Assembly (NCBI GenBank): GCA_001460835.1
Contig: CYKH01000275.1
Coordinates: 1 to 57,190 of the forward strand
DNA from: Bodo saltans
Taxonomy: Eukaryota > Euglenozoa > Kinetoplastea > Eubodonida > Bodonidae
DNA length: 57,190 nt
Direction: 5' to 3'
A model generated the notes under the pieces. That model did not search any database, had not been told where the DNA came from, and saw only the letters and a list, made by a program, of their open reading frames with translations. Shown in pieces: positions 1-11,695 of this stretch; within the stretch, counting starts at the first letter, position 1, and each line of letters opens with the position of its first letter. A program made the position numbers and the translations under genes.

Positions 1-2442
1 ATTCTCAGCATCTACGGAGCACAACTAATTCCTCTTCTAAAGCCAAGTGCCTTGATTCAATGCATGGGTGGGGAAATAGCAGACGTATTTGTGGAGTTGC
101 TGGACAAACATGCAGTATCGCTTGCTGTGATCTTGGACGACGACCCTCAATCGAACGCATTTGCTTTGTCGTCATTGGAAAGCAGTGGTGCATCGCCATG
201 GTGCAGTGGTGCTCTTGCCTCGCTCATCCTTAGCGCAGTCGGCCAGAGAACCATTTTGAAGGGAGCAGAAGTACAATCACCCTTTGGATTTGTGGTGGCC
301 ATGGTTCTTTGGCTACGCGTGCTTGCTGCGAGCTGCAAGACGAGTGCAGCAGCGCTAATACAGCTGCCTGTTGAGAACTTGCGTGCTCTACCGAACTTGG
401 TTCTCCAAGCACTAAACATGTTGGGGTCGCAGCAACAGCGCTTCGGCTCACAACGATGGCTCGTTCTCCTCCACCAGGCACTAGACCTTTTGGCTACCTT
501 GGTCGACAAGCACGTGATTGATGACGCGCTCACAGGGAACACAAGTGTTCTGTGCGACCTTGTCACTCCGCTGCTGCAGGCAACCATTGCGCCGCCTGTG
601 ACTGCGCCCATTGCTAATCCAAAGAAACAGAAACCAGCTAAAAGTTCTGCGGTCGAAGCATCACCAGCTCTTCCGCTATTGAGTGTCCTTGACAATCAAG
701 GTGTTGTGGCTTCGTTGCTTGCTGTTGCAAGTTTTTGGGCAGAACTGCCAGGCTGTGGTACATTGCTGGAAGTTTTCGTGAATAACATGATCCCTTGGTT
801 CTGTACTATCTCGCCTCGAAAAGAGTTGACAGAGGCATTGTCGCAGTTCTTGGTGCGGACCAAACTAGTGAATCACGTTTACTTGAAGTCGATGGAAGGC
901 CAATCAGTTGTGACAGCGATAATACGCGCCTCAAGCCCAAGTAGTTCACTAGTGTTCGCTCAACTGGTGAGTACGGTGTCATCAAGCAGCGGCAAGCTGA
1001 CAGCTGCGACTGACGCGTTGCTGGCCTCAGTTGTGTCAGCAACCAGTAGCACTTCAAGTCAACATCTTCGTGACTCTTTTCTCGCGCTTCATGCGCATCA
1101 TTCAGTTGCTGAAGTTATTGATCTCGTCGTTACGTTTTGCCGCAAGCAACAAAACATTTCTGGCGATGCAATAATCAGTCGAATCGATCACCTTGCCATC
1201 GAACATTCTGATTTCAAGAACGTTGTGACCGGTGTCACGAACGAGCTTCATGCAATTGCTCAGAAGCATGCCGCAGACGAACAGAAGCGCCAAAGCGAAC
1301 GTGTTGCTCAGGCGTCCTGTGCTGCGCAAGAGGAGAATTTAAAGCGGCAGCAGCAAGCGAAAGAATTGAATGCGATGAGAAAGCAATACGCAGCGATGAT
1401 GGCTCGACGCGAAACGTTGTCTGAAGTGGCTGCGCAACGACTCGCACACGCCAACGTAGCACTTGAGACGCGCAATTCATCGCGCAGTCGAACAGCACGT
1501 GAAAATCTAGATGCGTTGCGCAAAGCAGAACAACAAGCGAAAAAGAACCGTGAGGAAGCGCTTCGAGCTTCGGTGGCATCTTACCGTGAGCGCATTGCAC
1601 AAACGCGCAACGTCACAACGTTCTTGAAAACGCTTGGGTTATCAGATGCTCGAGCATACGCAGTGCCGCGAGAATTGCAATCACGTCTTCTTTCACTTTC
1701 CCCGCAGGAAGTTATGGAGTACATTGTTCACGGGGATGCTGCGATGCCCCACGATCTTGCAACAGCTGCCCAGCGGTACGATGAACGCGAAGCATCAGAG
1801 CGGCAACAAATTACGTTTACTGACGAGATCACAACGTCAACTGGCGTGGTTGCAAATGGTAGGAATCAAGCTCCGTCGTTTTGGGAATTAGTGATGGCCG
1901 ATGTGGAGCAATTGAGCTCAGAAGGGCAGCCGTCATCCGCAAACACCACCGATACCACTGCAACGAAGGGAAATTCTTTTCACTTCAGAGTCGCGCCACT
2001 TCTCGACTTATTCAACTTCGACGGTGAGCCTGACGAGAATGAAGAGCCTAAATCAGTGCCGAAGAAATCCTTACCTGTGCGTTACGTAAAACAGTATTTA
2101 GAGGAGCCATGTGGACAAGGAGAACGCACGCCAAACGACAATTCCGTTTCTACCACGTGGGCCTCTTTATGCGGCTTCGAAGATGCGCTGCACATGGTTT
2201 ATGTTGCGCAACTAAAGGGTCTTGTAAAACTCGAGAAAGGTTTTATTGCATTGACGCCGCTTGGGCACGCATACCACGAAGACTTCTGGGACCCAGAACG
2301 GTCCCTTGCCGTCACGCTTGCTCGGCGGCGAGAAGCAGCGCAAGCGGCTTTGCAGTTTGCTGCGACTGAAAGTGCCAATGTTGACAATTTTGATGATTTG
2401 GACAATGAAGATGTCAACTGGTTTGATGACGAACTTCTGTGA
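1..2442 (+). CDS. Coiled-coil protein of unknown function, 5' end outside the window
   Basis: The frame is open from base 1 with no upstream stop, so the protein is probably truncated at its N-terminus by the window edge. The first in-frame ATG is at 64. About 800 residues are visible. The first half is rich in Leu, Ala and Val and reads as helical, possibly ARM/HEAT-like. Counting from the ATG, about residues 400-530 form a strongly charged region rich in Gln, Arg, Lys and Glu, typical of a coiled coil. The C-terminus is acidic (the last 20 residues carry many Asp and Glu). No catalytic motif, signal peptide or membrane span is visible. I do not recognise the family; a cytoskeletal or scaffold role is only a guess. 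The gene ends 113 nt before the next ATG. Confidence 0.8.
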   Translation: MLSIYGAQLIPLLKPSALIQCMGGEIADVFVELLDKHAVSLAVILDDDPQSNAFALSSLESSGASPWCSGALASLILSAVGQRTILKGAEVQSPFGFVVAMVLWLRVLAASCKTSAAALIQLPVENLRALPNLVLQALNMLGSQQQRFGSQRWLVLLHQALDLLATLVDKHVIDDALTGNTSVLCDLVTPLLQATIAPPVTAPIANPKKQKPAKSSAVEASPALPLLSVLDNQGVVASLLAVASFWAELPGCGTLLEVFVNNMIPWFCTISPRKELTEALSQFLVRTKLVNHVYLKSMEGQSVVTAIIRASSPSSSLVFAQLVSTVSSSSGKLTAATDALLASVVSATSSTSSQHLRDSFLALHAHHSVAEVIDLVVTFCRKQQNISGDAIISRIDHLAIEHSDFKNVVTGVTNELHAIAQKHAADEQKRQSERVAQASCAAQEENLKRQQQAKELNAMRKQYAAMMARRETLSEVAAQRLAHANVALETRNSSRSRTARENLDALRKAEQQAKKNREEALRASVASYRERIAQTRNVTTFLKTLGLSDARAYAVPRELQSRLLSLSPQEVMEYIVHGDAAMPHDLATAAQRYDEREASERQQITFTDEITTSTGVVANGRNQAPSFWELVMADVEQLSSEGQPSSANTTDTTATKGNSFHFRVAPLLDLFNFDGEPDENEEPKSVPKKSLPVRYVKQYLEEPCGQGERTPNDNSVSTTWASLCGFEDALHMVYVAQLKGLVKLEKGFIALTPLGHAYHEDFWDPERSLAVTLARRREAAQAALQFAATESANVDNFDDLDNEDVNWFDDELL

Positions 2443-2555
2443 GTTTCTTTTTGACTTCATTTGCACCAGAAGAATGCATAACTTCCATCATGTATCGTCA
2501 CCGGTACTTCAGTATTTCTCTTGTCATTCATTTCCCAAGTCATAACAATAGAACG

Positions 2556-5500
2556 ATGCGAGAGAAAGTCATCGCACACTTCTGTGTGATGATACTGGCG
2601 GCCAATTTCCTCTCACAGCCAGCAGTCGCTCCTGCAACTCCGGCAGCACCAAACCTTAACTACACGCGGTCTACTGATAGTTCGTCACGCGAAATGACAG
2701 CCACTATTTTTTTTTTTTGTCAATGACGCCATCTGTCTCTCAATCGTTCACTCTAACGATGTCGCCGGAACAAGGAAGTCTTTCGCACTCCATGTCAATG
2801 TCACTGTCATCAACGTACAGCGTGACACCGTCATCATCGGCATCTCAGTCGTCATCCACTAGCGATAGCAACCGCCGCTCCACTAGCAACTCTCCAACTC
2901 GAGACGTAACCGCGTCAAGAACGATAACGCCGCCGCCGACACCAACACAAAGCAGCACGGCAACGCTCTCTCAGGAGTCCAGTATTTCCGAAAGTCCTTC
3001 AATGAGCACCACGGCATCCAAGCACGTGTCAAAGTCATCAGGAACTCCCTCATCCTCTTACACAAAAGACGAGACAATGTCGCGATCACCTTCACAAGAG
3101 CAAAGTGCTTCGAGAACCCAAACTGTGACACCACCACCGACGCCCACACCGTCCCCATCGGCGAGTTCGGAAATTTCACTAACCAAAACTCCTATTTTGA
3201 GCTCGTCACCGACAATAACAGCCACCATATCATGGCAGCAGTCAATGACGGAAACAGTAAGCCCTTCGCTGAGCATGACACAATCGCCAACTCAAAGTTT
3301 CTCCAAAGAACCCACCCTTACACACTCTCCATCGAGCTCGTCAAGTCGATCTCCCTTCACCCTGAGCAATGAACCTACCGTCACTGCAACACCGCGGTTC
3401 ACTGTTTCACCTACTTTGAAGAGCACACCAACGTGGAGCCTGACTCCAACGTTGACAACGTCACAGTCGTCGTCCCTATCCGTCTCTCTCAGTGAGGAAA
3501 TCTCAGCAACTAGAACTCAGTCCCCTTCGCTGACGACGTCGACGACGCTGACAGATTCAGCCACACCGTCGGAGGAAATATCCAACTCTCCTTCCGATAG
3601 TGCCACTCCTACCGTATCAACCACTGAAGACTTGTCGTTGTCAGACTCTCCAACCATTTCAACGACTCCTAGCAAATCTTCGACACCGAGCAGCTCAGAA
3701 AGCAGTTCGCCGACGCAAACTGCCTCTGTCACCTCTTCCTATTCGCTGACTTTGACGCAAAGTCCGTCAGTCACCATCAGCAACTCTTTGAGCGTTTCAA
3801 TGTCTGTCACACTGAGCACTTCACCAACTGTGTCTCAATCAGAGACTGAGGAAACGTCGTGGTCGAAGACATCCACCATCACCATTAGCATCGGGACCAT
3901 CTCTGGGGTCGCCACAGGATCAGTGGACGTCACGCCATCTCGCACCAAAGGGACTCCTACAACAACCGCATCCCTCACGTCGTCGTACACTCTTACCACA
4001 TCATTGTCAAACTCACTTTCCGTTTCAAGCACAATGTCCCAGTCGATGAGTCAAAGTGACTCGACATCAGTGTCAGAAACGTTGACTTCGTCTACCACAA
4101 TTTCAGATATCTTGACGCCAACTGCAACCATGACCCCGACCCGGTCAAGCAGCTCGGAACCCTCGGAAACGAAAACTCTCACACTGACTCAAACTCCCTC
4201 GTTCACTGACAGTGCTTCGCCCACAGCAATGAACTCCTTCACAGAAACACAAACCATCACTGAAGATGGAACTGCAACCATGTCGTATGAACTGACAACA
4301 TCCGTGCAGCCTCCCACAACCACCCACGTACCAACCCCAACTTGGACTCTTCCGACCCGTTGCCCAACCGATTGCATGAAAGGGACGTGTAGACAGATCA
4401 CTGCCTTCGTCTCGCAATCCGTGTTTTATTGTGTCTGTCAAGCATCTTCTGCTACGGGCTATTGGAGTGGCTCAGAGCGTGGTGGTCCTTGCGACAAGTG
4501 TGCAACCGGCTACTATGGCCTTGGGTGCCTCAACGCCTGCCCAGGTGGTGCGTGCTCAATTTGCAGCGGTCACGGTTCTTGTGATGATGGGCTGTACGGC
4601 ACTGGCACATGCACGTGCTTCAACGACCCGGTCAGGGGGTTCTGGCAGGGATTCGCGTGTACCGTGTGCCAGTCGGCGAAGTACGGCCTATCTTGCAATA
4701 AGAACTGCACATGTGGCTCGCAAGGAACGTGCAACTCTGGAACCGTAGGTGATGGAAGTTGCAAATGTAACGCCGGTTGGATCGGTCAAAATTGCACCAC
4801 TTGCGACATCAGCACCAACACGGAATGCGACTCATTCCGCACTTGTCCTGGTGATGGAAATTGCAATGGCAACGGTGCGTGCAACTACAACAAATCCGAC
4901 ACCGGCGTCTGTGATTGCTACCCATTCTACGCAGGTTTAGATTGCAGCCTCCACTGCAGCAACAATTGCAGTGGTCATGGAACGTGTAGCGACGGTCGAT
5001 ACGGAACTGGCATTTGTGCTTGCAATGCACGGTATGGCTCTGCAGACTGCAGCACCTGCCAAGCGGGTTACTACGGCACAGGGTCCAGCTGTGTCGGTGT
5101 GTGCCCTGGATCAGAAACAGTCAAAACAAACGCATGCTCCAACCAAGGAACGTGTACTGACACTGGTATTTGCCTCTGCACTGGCACATGGGGAGGAACA
5201 AAGTGCAACCTTGTGTGCCCAACCGCATCAACAAATTCATCTCTCGTCTGTGCAGGACATGGCGTCTGCAACTCCAACGGACTGTGCGTTTGCGACCAGG
5301 ATGAAATCAACGGCTTTTGGTATGGTGCTGCCTGCGAAGTTTGTGATCCTGACTACGGAGCGACAAGCTGTCGAACAAAGTGCCCCACGTACAACACAGA
5401 TGTACAGACGTGTGGCGCAACTTATGGTTACGGCTTATGCAATAACATCACCGCAACTTGCGATTGCAGCGCGTCAAAGTGCGGGGAATCGTGCCAAGTG

Positions 5501-8500
5501 GATACGGTCAATGGTGAGTGCCCGAAGTGCAACAATACCATTCCAGGGGACAACGTGCAATATTACGGGTTTGATTGTGACAAAATTTGCCTCTGTGAGA
5601 ACGGCATTTGCAATGACGGCGTTGGTGGAGATGGAACTTGTTCGTGCTCATCCGGCTGGTCTGGTCAGTATTGCAACATTACATGCCCTGGCGGCATCAT
5701 CGCGCCGTGCTCCAACAACGGTGCCTGTGTGCAAGCAACGTCTCGGTGTTTGTGCAACGCGTCATATGCCGGTTCAACGTGCTCTCTTGTGTGCCCCAGA
5801 ACGAGCTCCGGCGTCTGCAATGGCACTGGAACTTGTTTTGATGGCTCTACAGGAAATGGCACATGCCAATGTGCTGATGGGTGGGTGTGGCCACAAACAA
5901 CATGCACAACTGTGTGTCAATGCAACGGTCATGGAACCTGCTACTTCCCCAACGCAACTTGTGTATGCGATCAAAACTTCGAAGGATCTCACTGCGAACG
6001 GTGCGTGAGTGGCAAGTTTGGTACGAAGTGCGACAAAGAGTGCATTGCGGGAAAGGGTGTCACTGTGGGGTACACATGTCTGTGCCTCAACGGATATGCT
6101 GGCGCCAACGGGTGCTCCATCTCATGCCCCAACACCACTCTTGGTGTGTGCAACGGTCAGGGCACGTGCAGCAACACAACCGGGACGTGTCGATGTGCTG
6201 ACACGTGGCTTGGTCCTGGATGCACATGCAACAATATTCAGTGTCGAAATGCAAACGCGTTTACCACTTGTGACACAACCAGTGGCGTTTGCATCTGTGT
6301 GACGGGAAGGACCGGCGCCGCGTGCGCTAGTTGTGTGTTTGGATACTATGGTGCCCCCGTCGGTGGCGTGTCGTGCGCGACGCTGTGCGACTGTAGTAGC
6401 AACGGCCCCTGTGACATCAACACTGGGGTGTGCAGCTGCTTTAGCGATAGTACCAACGGCTACTGGACTGGAGGCACATGCAACCAGTGTGCTGCCGGCT
6501 ATATGGGCACTCGTTGCAATCAGCTCAGTAATGCGATCACACAGTCGACTGATTTGGTGAGGCGTCTCTCAGGATCTGTGGTATCCTGTACCACCTACCA
6601 TGCGTACCTTGACGCCGTGCATCGCTTGTTGTACGTTGGTACGTCGTGTTTCCAATCTCGCTTCAATGTCACGTCAGTCACTCCGTTCTCACCTGACTCG
6701 ATGAACTTTAACACCACTGTCGACGGTTCAGAAATTAATGGCGATGTAGTGGATCTCCAAGTGAGTATCACAAACCCCGATGAACTGCTTTTCATTTTGC
6801 AACAGAATTCAACCGCAAATGCGTTCTACCCAACGCTTTTCAACGCTTCGATGATGCCGTTCCTTGCCAGCGTCAACCTCCTTCAAGACGTCACTGTTCC
6901 TACTAACAGCCCTTTCAGTGGAACAACACTGTTTGCGTATTTTGATCAGGTCAGCGGAAACGTTTGCACAATGCCAAGCGGCCAAGCGTACTCTCGCCTG
7001 TACTGCAAGAAGCTCACCGGGAACGTCACAGCTGTCCTTCTTACTGGATTTTCGTATCAGACATCTGCATTCGTAAAGAGTCTATCACTGATCGTCCTCG
7101 GCGGTCTCGCAAATGCGATCACGTGTAGCTTTATGACGGTTCTTCTCGATGCGTCCACTGCTGGTACGCAATTCCAACTAGACTTGGTCCATCACGTCGC
7201 GAGCGCCAACCTCAGCACGTGCACCGCGGTGAACATTGTCACAGCAACCGATGACGTGATCTTTTTCTCCATCAAAGCCCCTACGAATTATATCGGAGGG
7301 TACAACTTCTCGACTCGCACTTTCTTCACTGGTTCGCTCATCGGTGGTGAGACCGCTGGAACTGCAATGACGTACAACAGTCGTGCCAACATCGGTTATG
7401 TGGTCTACAACACTTTACTTGTCAAGTTTGAAGTTGTCCCTAGTGCGACCCCAGGAGGACCATCAGTCGTCAATGCGTATGGTCAAGCGTACACCTCTAC
7501 CACAATCAAGCTCTTCGTTCAGGATGACTTTCTGCAGCTTGTGTATGCCCCTGTTGTCGTGAGCACAGGTGTTCAAGTGATGCGATTTCTCCTTGTTGAA
7601 GTGCACTCTATTTACCCTATTGTCGCTGATCGTGCAGGAGGTGCACTGATTACTGTCATCGGTAAAGGATTTCGAAATGTTCCAGGTGCAGTGTGTTTGT
7701 TCGACAAGGACTCTGTCTCCTTCTACCAGTTTATCAACAGCACAACAGTTGTGTGTCAAGCTCCGCAAAAAATCAGTTCTGAAGTTTGTGTCACGCAGTT
7801 GTTAGAAATTTCTATCAACAGTATTCAAACCGCTAACCTGTTCTCCATCGAGCGTCCGGCGAGTCCGACTCTCCTTAGTGTCACGCCAGAGTTTGTACGC
7901 GTTGGTGACGTTGGAAAGGAAGTTGTCATTCAAGGCCGAGGCTTGACAGATAGCAATTACTCCCGATGTCGATTCTTTGACCCAGTGTCGAATCAGAGCG
8001 CACTCTCAATCGCCATCTATTCAGCAACAAATTACACGTTCACTTGTGTAGCACCAACTGTTACTTCTCCATGGTCGTCACAAACGTACATTCACATTAC
8101 GCTGGATGGCTTCGTGTTCTCAGCGTCGACACTGAAGTTTTTGTTCGTTGGTGAAGCGACAGGCATTCTAATCGACACTGCATCATTTTCAGCTGTCTCT
8201 TCCGTGCGATCATTCCTGACGCCGACACTCACCGTCTACACCGTTGATCCAAACCAAAATAAACTTCTGACAGTTGATACAGAGCTTCGGTTCTCTGTGG
8301 TGTCTGCTCCAAACGCAACGACAGGCAGCCAGCCATGGGTGCTGCAGAATCCGAACGCTACCTCCGTGAACGGCGTCGCAACGTTTTCGAGTCTCTCGCT
8401 GAAGGATCCACCATATGGCGATTTTGTTTTCAGCGTACGAATGGGTAACTTCATCACAAATTTTTCACTTGTGATTCAGCCTGGAGAAGTCGTTCGTCTC

Positions 8501-11245
8501 ATTGTCACAACACAGCCTCAGCTGACCGCAGCTGACACTGTGATCCCTGGCTCGTCGATTCCACGTCCGATGGATATTGTCGCAGTAGATGCAGGAGGAA
8601 ACGATGCCGCGTCCGCTAGCAGCAATCGTGCAAGTTTTTCTCTCATTCGTACATACGGAGGCAAACTTCTCCTCAACGAATCAGTTTTGCTGGGCTCGGC
8701 GTTGTTCTCAGCGACTGGGAGTGCCAACATCGGTTCACCCGTTGTCACACCAATGTTTGGCTTCCCATACGTCATTTTCTTCTCATATGACCTCAATCCC
8801 ATGATCAACGTCTCTTCGAATCCATTTTACGCGGGGTGTGCTACCACACAATACTTTGTCAACGGAACTCAGGCCTGCCAAGCGTGCAACAACGATTTGT
8901 ACTTCTGCAACGGAACTGACATCCTCGTTGCCAAAGCAAAAAGCTGGAGAGCGAATGCCGCGGCTGCTTTCTTTTACAGCTGCCCCATTGACGGAGCCTG
9001 CTTAGAAGGTGGGTGGTGCGCTGAGGGGTACGAAGGACCGCTTTGTGGAATTTGCAGTCCAGGTTACGGCACCGATTTTACCAACAAATGTGGTCAGTGT
9101 CCGAATCGTGCAGTCTCCTACGTCATTTTCATCCTCGTGGTGCTGTTTCAACTTGTGTTCTTGGTGTTTGTGAGCATCGCATTTATCCAAAACTGGCAAG
9201 CTCTCAACTCACTTTTTACGCAAGCCGTCATCACAATGTGTATCTCTTTTAGCCACTTTCAGTTTCTTTCGCTCATCGGAAAACTTGATTTGGAATGGAC
9301 TCCGCTTGTTCAAGATGTTCTCTCATTCCTTGGAATGCTCTTTGCATTTGAACTACATCGCGTTCGAGCAGTGAATTGCATCCTCGTGAGCAACGGGATC
9401 GATGCCGTGTGGTTTGCGATGATTTACTCCTTCATTGTGATTTGTGCTATTCCAATTCTCTCACTCGTTGTGCATCGAATCCTTCGTGTCTTCCCGACAC
9501 TGCTGTTGACTGGTTACGCACTGAATGCACGAGCTGTGATGGAGTCTCGGGCCGACGCGCTAGCAAAAGCAAAGCTCGTCAAGCGAGCGCGCAATGAAGA
9601 CGGATCCATGTACATCAAAGAACATCAGAGGAAAGGAATTGTTCTCAATGTAGCGCAAGTTGTGGTGACCTTCTGTTTTCAGACATCGTGTCGTTCTGCG
9701 TTGCAATTGTTCCAATGCTCCACGATTCAGTACAGCAGCACACAGGTCAGCAATTACCTTACTGCAGATTTGAGCGTCAGCTGCGATACGAGCAACTATC
9801 AAACCGTGTTGGGGTACTCCATGTTTCTTGTCGTGTTCTACGTCGTCGCTGTCCCAGTTGTCTTCATCTTCGGTGTCGCCTATTCACGAAAGCGGCACAC
9901 AGAAGAAGACTATCGGTTGTACACTTCCTTCACAACACTTGGTACGCGCGACATGGCCTTCTTCTGGAACGGCCTGCTGTTCTGTCGCAGGGCCGCACTC
10001 ATCGCCATTGAATTGTTTCTCGACTACCCACTACAAGGCTGGATGGGCATGTGGCTGGTGACACTGTCTGCGTGGGCGGAACACTACGCGCTTCCATGGG
10101 AGAAAGGCAAACATATGAACATTGAACGCGCTGGGTTCATGTGCGCCGTGTTCATTGCAAACCTTGGAATCATCATTCCGTTGATTTATAACAATGCTGC
10201 GAGCAAGACAGTGGATGCTCTTCTGATGGCGGCGTTGTGCGCCCTGTTTGCATTCACCTTGTATGCTGGGTTGTACAAATCAGTCCGTGAACTTCAACAA
10301 CGTGTCAAGGAGCACAACATGAGAGACACTGAGGACGGTGAAGATAGAGAAGCAGACGTTGGATTCACCGATGTTCTCCGTAACGAAGCAAAGCAAGTGA
10401 CCAACGTCATGAAGAACATGGCTGACCAAGCAAAGAACGGATTGTTGGAAGCTCGCGGAAAAATGACGCACGCAATGGAAGAGATTGCCAATCTTGCCAA
10501 ATTGAAACAGCTCGAGAACAGCAACACCAACGCGTCTCAAGCACTAGATAAAAGCTACGCGAGTATGCCGGTGCGATCTGCGGTAGGTGCCATGGCGAGA
10601 GAACGATCGCCATCAGTCAACGACGATGCTCCTCGTCGCTCCGGCAGCATGCGCAGCTCTGCTGACATCGGAAAGCCTCCTTCAATCGTTTTCCCGGATG
10701 ATGACCAGGAACAAGTGACTCGACGTCGATTCCAAGCGAAGCCTCCTGAGCCGCTGAGAAGAGAAGCGTCTGGCCACTTTGACGAAATTGACGACGTGGA
10801 ATCGATGGATAGCAGCAACGAGGATTACGCTGCTCCTCCGAATACTTCAATGGCCGGTGGCTCTACTGCTCCGCTCTTGAATCGATCAGCGCTGTCGATG
10901 CTTCGCGCTAGCGTTGGTACTTCGCAACGACGTACCGTTAGAAACGACGATGGAAAGTCTGTCGATCCTGCGAGCATGCGTCGGATGGAGCTTGAAAAAG
11001 ACATTGATGACTTCATTGCCGCAAAAGGTTTCGGTTTGTACCAACAAGATGCTGCCGAAAACAGTCTCTACGATACTCGAGACGCGTCTCCGTTGGCGGC
11101 ATCTCCCATCGCTCAGCGTGCCGCGGCAATGCGAGCACTTATGAAAAAACAAGGAACAATTCCCAAGGCGTTGCAAGACGTCATTGGAGACTCGAGTGAT
11201 GAGGATGATGACAGTGACGATCGTAGTGCAGACAGTGACCTGTGA
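2556..11245 (+). CDS. Giant multi-domain surface protein (Ser/Thr stalk, EGF repeats, TIG, multi-pass C-terminus); frame broken once
   Basis: ATG 2556 starts a clear signal peptide (basic start, hydrophobic core, Ala-x-Ala-like end near residue 25). That frame stops at 2724-2726, just after a run of 12 T (2707-2718). One more T would join it to the 2,840-codon frame that ends at 11245, giving about 2,895 residues. In the long frame, numbered from 2717, residues 1-545 are a Ser/Thr/Pro mucin-like stalk. Residues 547-1267 are Cys-rich EGF-like modules with repeated GYYG and GxGTC patterns. TIG/IPT-like domains lie near 1628 and 1714, beta-rich segments near 1833 and 1948, and a Cys-rich collar at 2040-2130. 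About eight hydrophobic spans lie at 2134-2522, followed by a charged cytoplasmic tail of 320 residues. It is probably a glycosylated cell-surface receptor or adhesin; the ligand is unknown. Without the correction, an internal start at ATG 2723 would lack the signal peptide. Confidence 0.85.
2707..2718 (+). repeat. T12 homopolymer at the frame break
   Basis: Twelve consecutive T lie between the signal-peptide frame and the main frame of the giant surface protein. Thirteen T would give a continuous reading through Phe codons into Leu-Ser-Met-Thr-Pro. No AG follows within about 40 nt, so it does not look like a trans-splice acceptor for the downstream frame. Confidence 0.85.
2717..4340 (+). repeat. 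Low-complexity Ser/Thr/Pro coding region
   Basis: This is the stalk-coding part of the surface protein gene. Ser and Thr make up most residues, with recurring short words such as TPPPTPT and SxSxS. Such regions are usually densely O-glycosylated and extended. The DNA is degenerate rather than a perfect tandem repeat. Confidence 0.8.
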
Positions 11246-11649
11246 GCTGAAAACTCGACATAGAGAAGAAAGCGAGTGAGTTAGTAGCAGTTCTTTTTTT
11301 TTTTAAGAAAAAACGTGGAAAAAATTAGAGAGCGGAAAGGTTTTTGGATGTGGTGCACTCATGTGGTCCACTCTATTCACCTCTCTGCTCATCCTTCTCT
11401 CTGAAGGACGACTCGAAGGATCTCCTCCCTCCCTATTCCCCATCATTCAGTCACACGTTATTCCCTTCCAGTCACAGACTCCCATCGGGTTTGCAACCCG
11501 CATGCATGCGTTCCGCTTTTTTCTTGCGCGAGCAATTATGTCGATCGCACACAAGATTGTTGTATTTCCAGTTTGCGCTGATGCGACACATTTCTTTTGT
11601 ATGCTGAAAGATCATCCACATGAAGTTTCCATTTGTCACCCCCAATTTG
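11246..11649. other. Gene-free stretch: 3'UTR and intergenic region
   Basis: It holds a T-rich run followed by an A-rich run (about 11291-11317) and pyrimidine-rich DNA from about 11365 to 11500. Short frames here have no recognisable content. It probably contains the polyadenylation region of the surface protein gene and the 5' region of the helicase gene. Confidence 0.6.
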
Positions 11650-11667
11650 CACTTTTGTGTGTTTTAG
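11650..11667 (+). promoter_or_regulatory. Probable trans-splice acceptor for the RecQ-like gene
   Basis: A T-rich tract ends in AG at 11666-11667, 28 nt before ATG 11696. It is the last tract-plus-AG before the coding region and rules out the longer TTG-initiated reading. Confidence 0.55.
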
Positions 11668-11695
11668 TAAGTGCTCCGTCTACTTCATTGAATGC

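Noticed and set aside
147-695. Antisense open frame of 182 codons opposite the first gene
   Set aside because: It overlaps a convincing + strand frame, has no conserved content and no tract-AG signal on its strand. The other long antisense frames (for example 3058-3276, 19671-20399, 55199-55837) are rejected for the same reason.
1634-1891. Alternate-frame open reading frame inside the first gene
   Set aside because: A composition shadow of the real frame, with no domain or start signal.
2707-2726. T12 run as a trans-splice acceptor for the large surface-protein frame
   Set aside because: No AG follows within about 40 nt, and the upstream frame encodes a strong signal peptide needed by the product.
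2717-4340. The repetitive Ser/Thr region as a CRISPR or satellite array
   Set aside because: It is a degenerate coding repeat in a continuous frame with no conserved spacer-repeat length.
4971-6008. 345-codon alternate frame in the EGF region
   Set aside because: An out-of-frame shadow of the Cys-rich repeats. The real frame contains the regularly spaced Cys and runs uninterrupted through the region.
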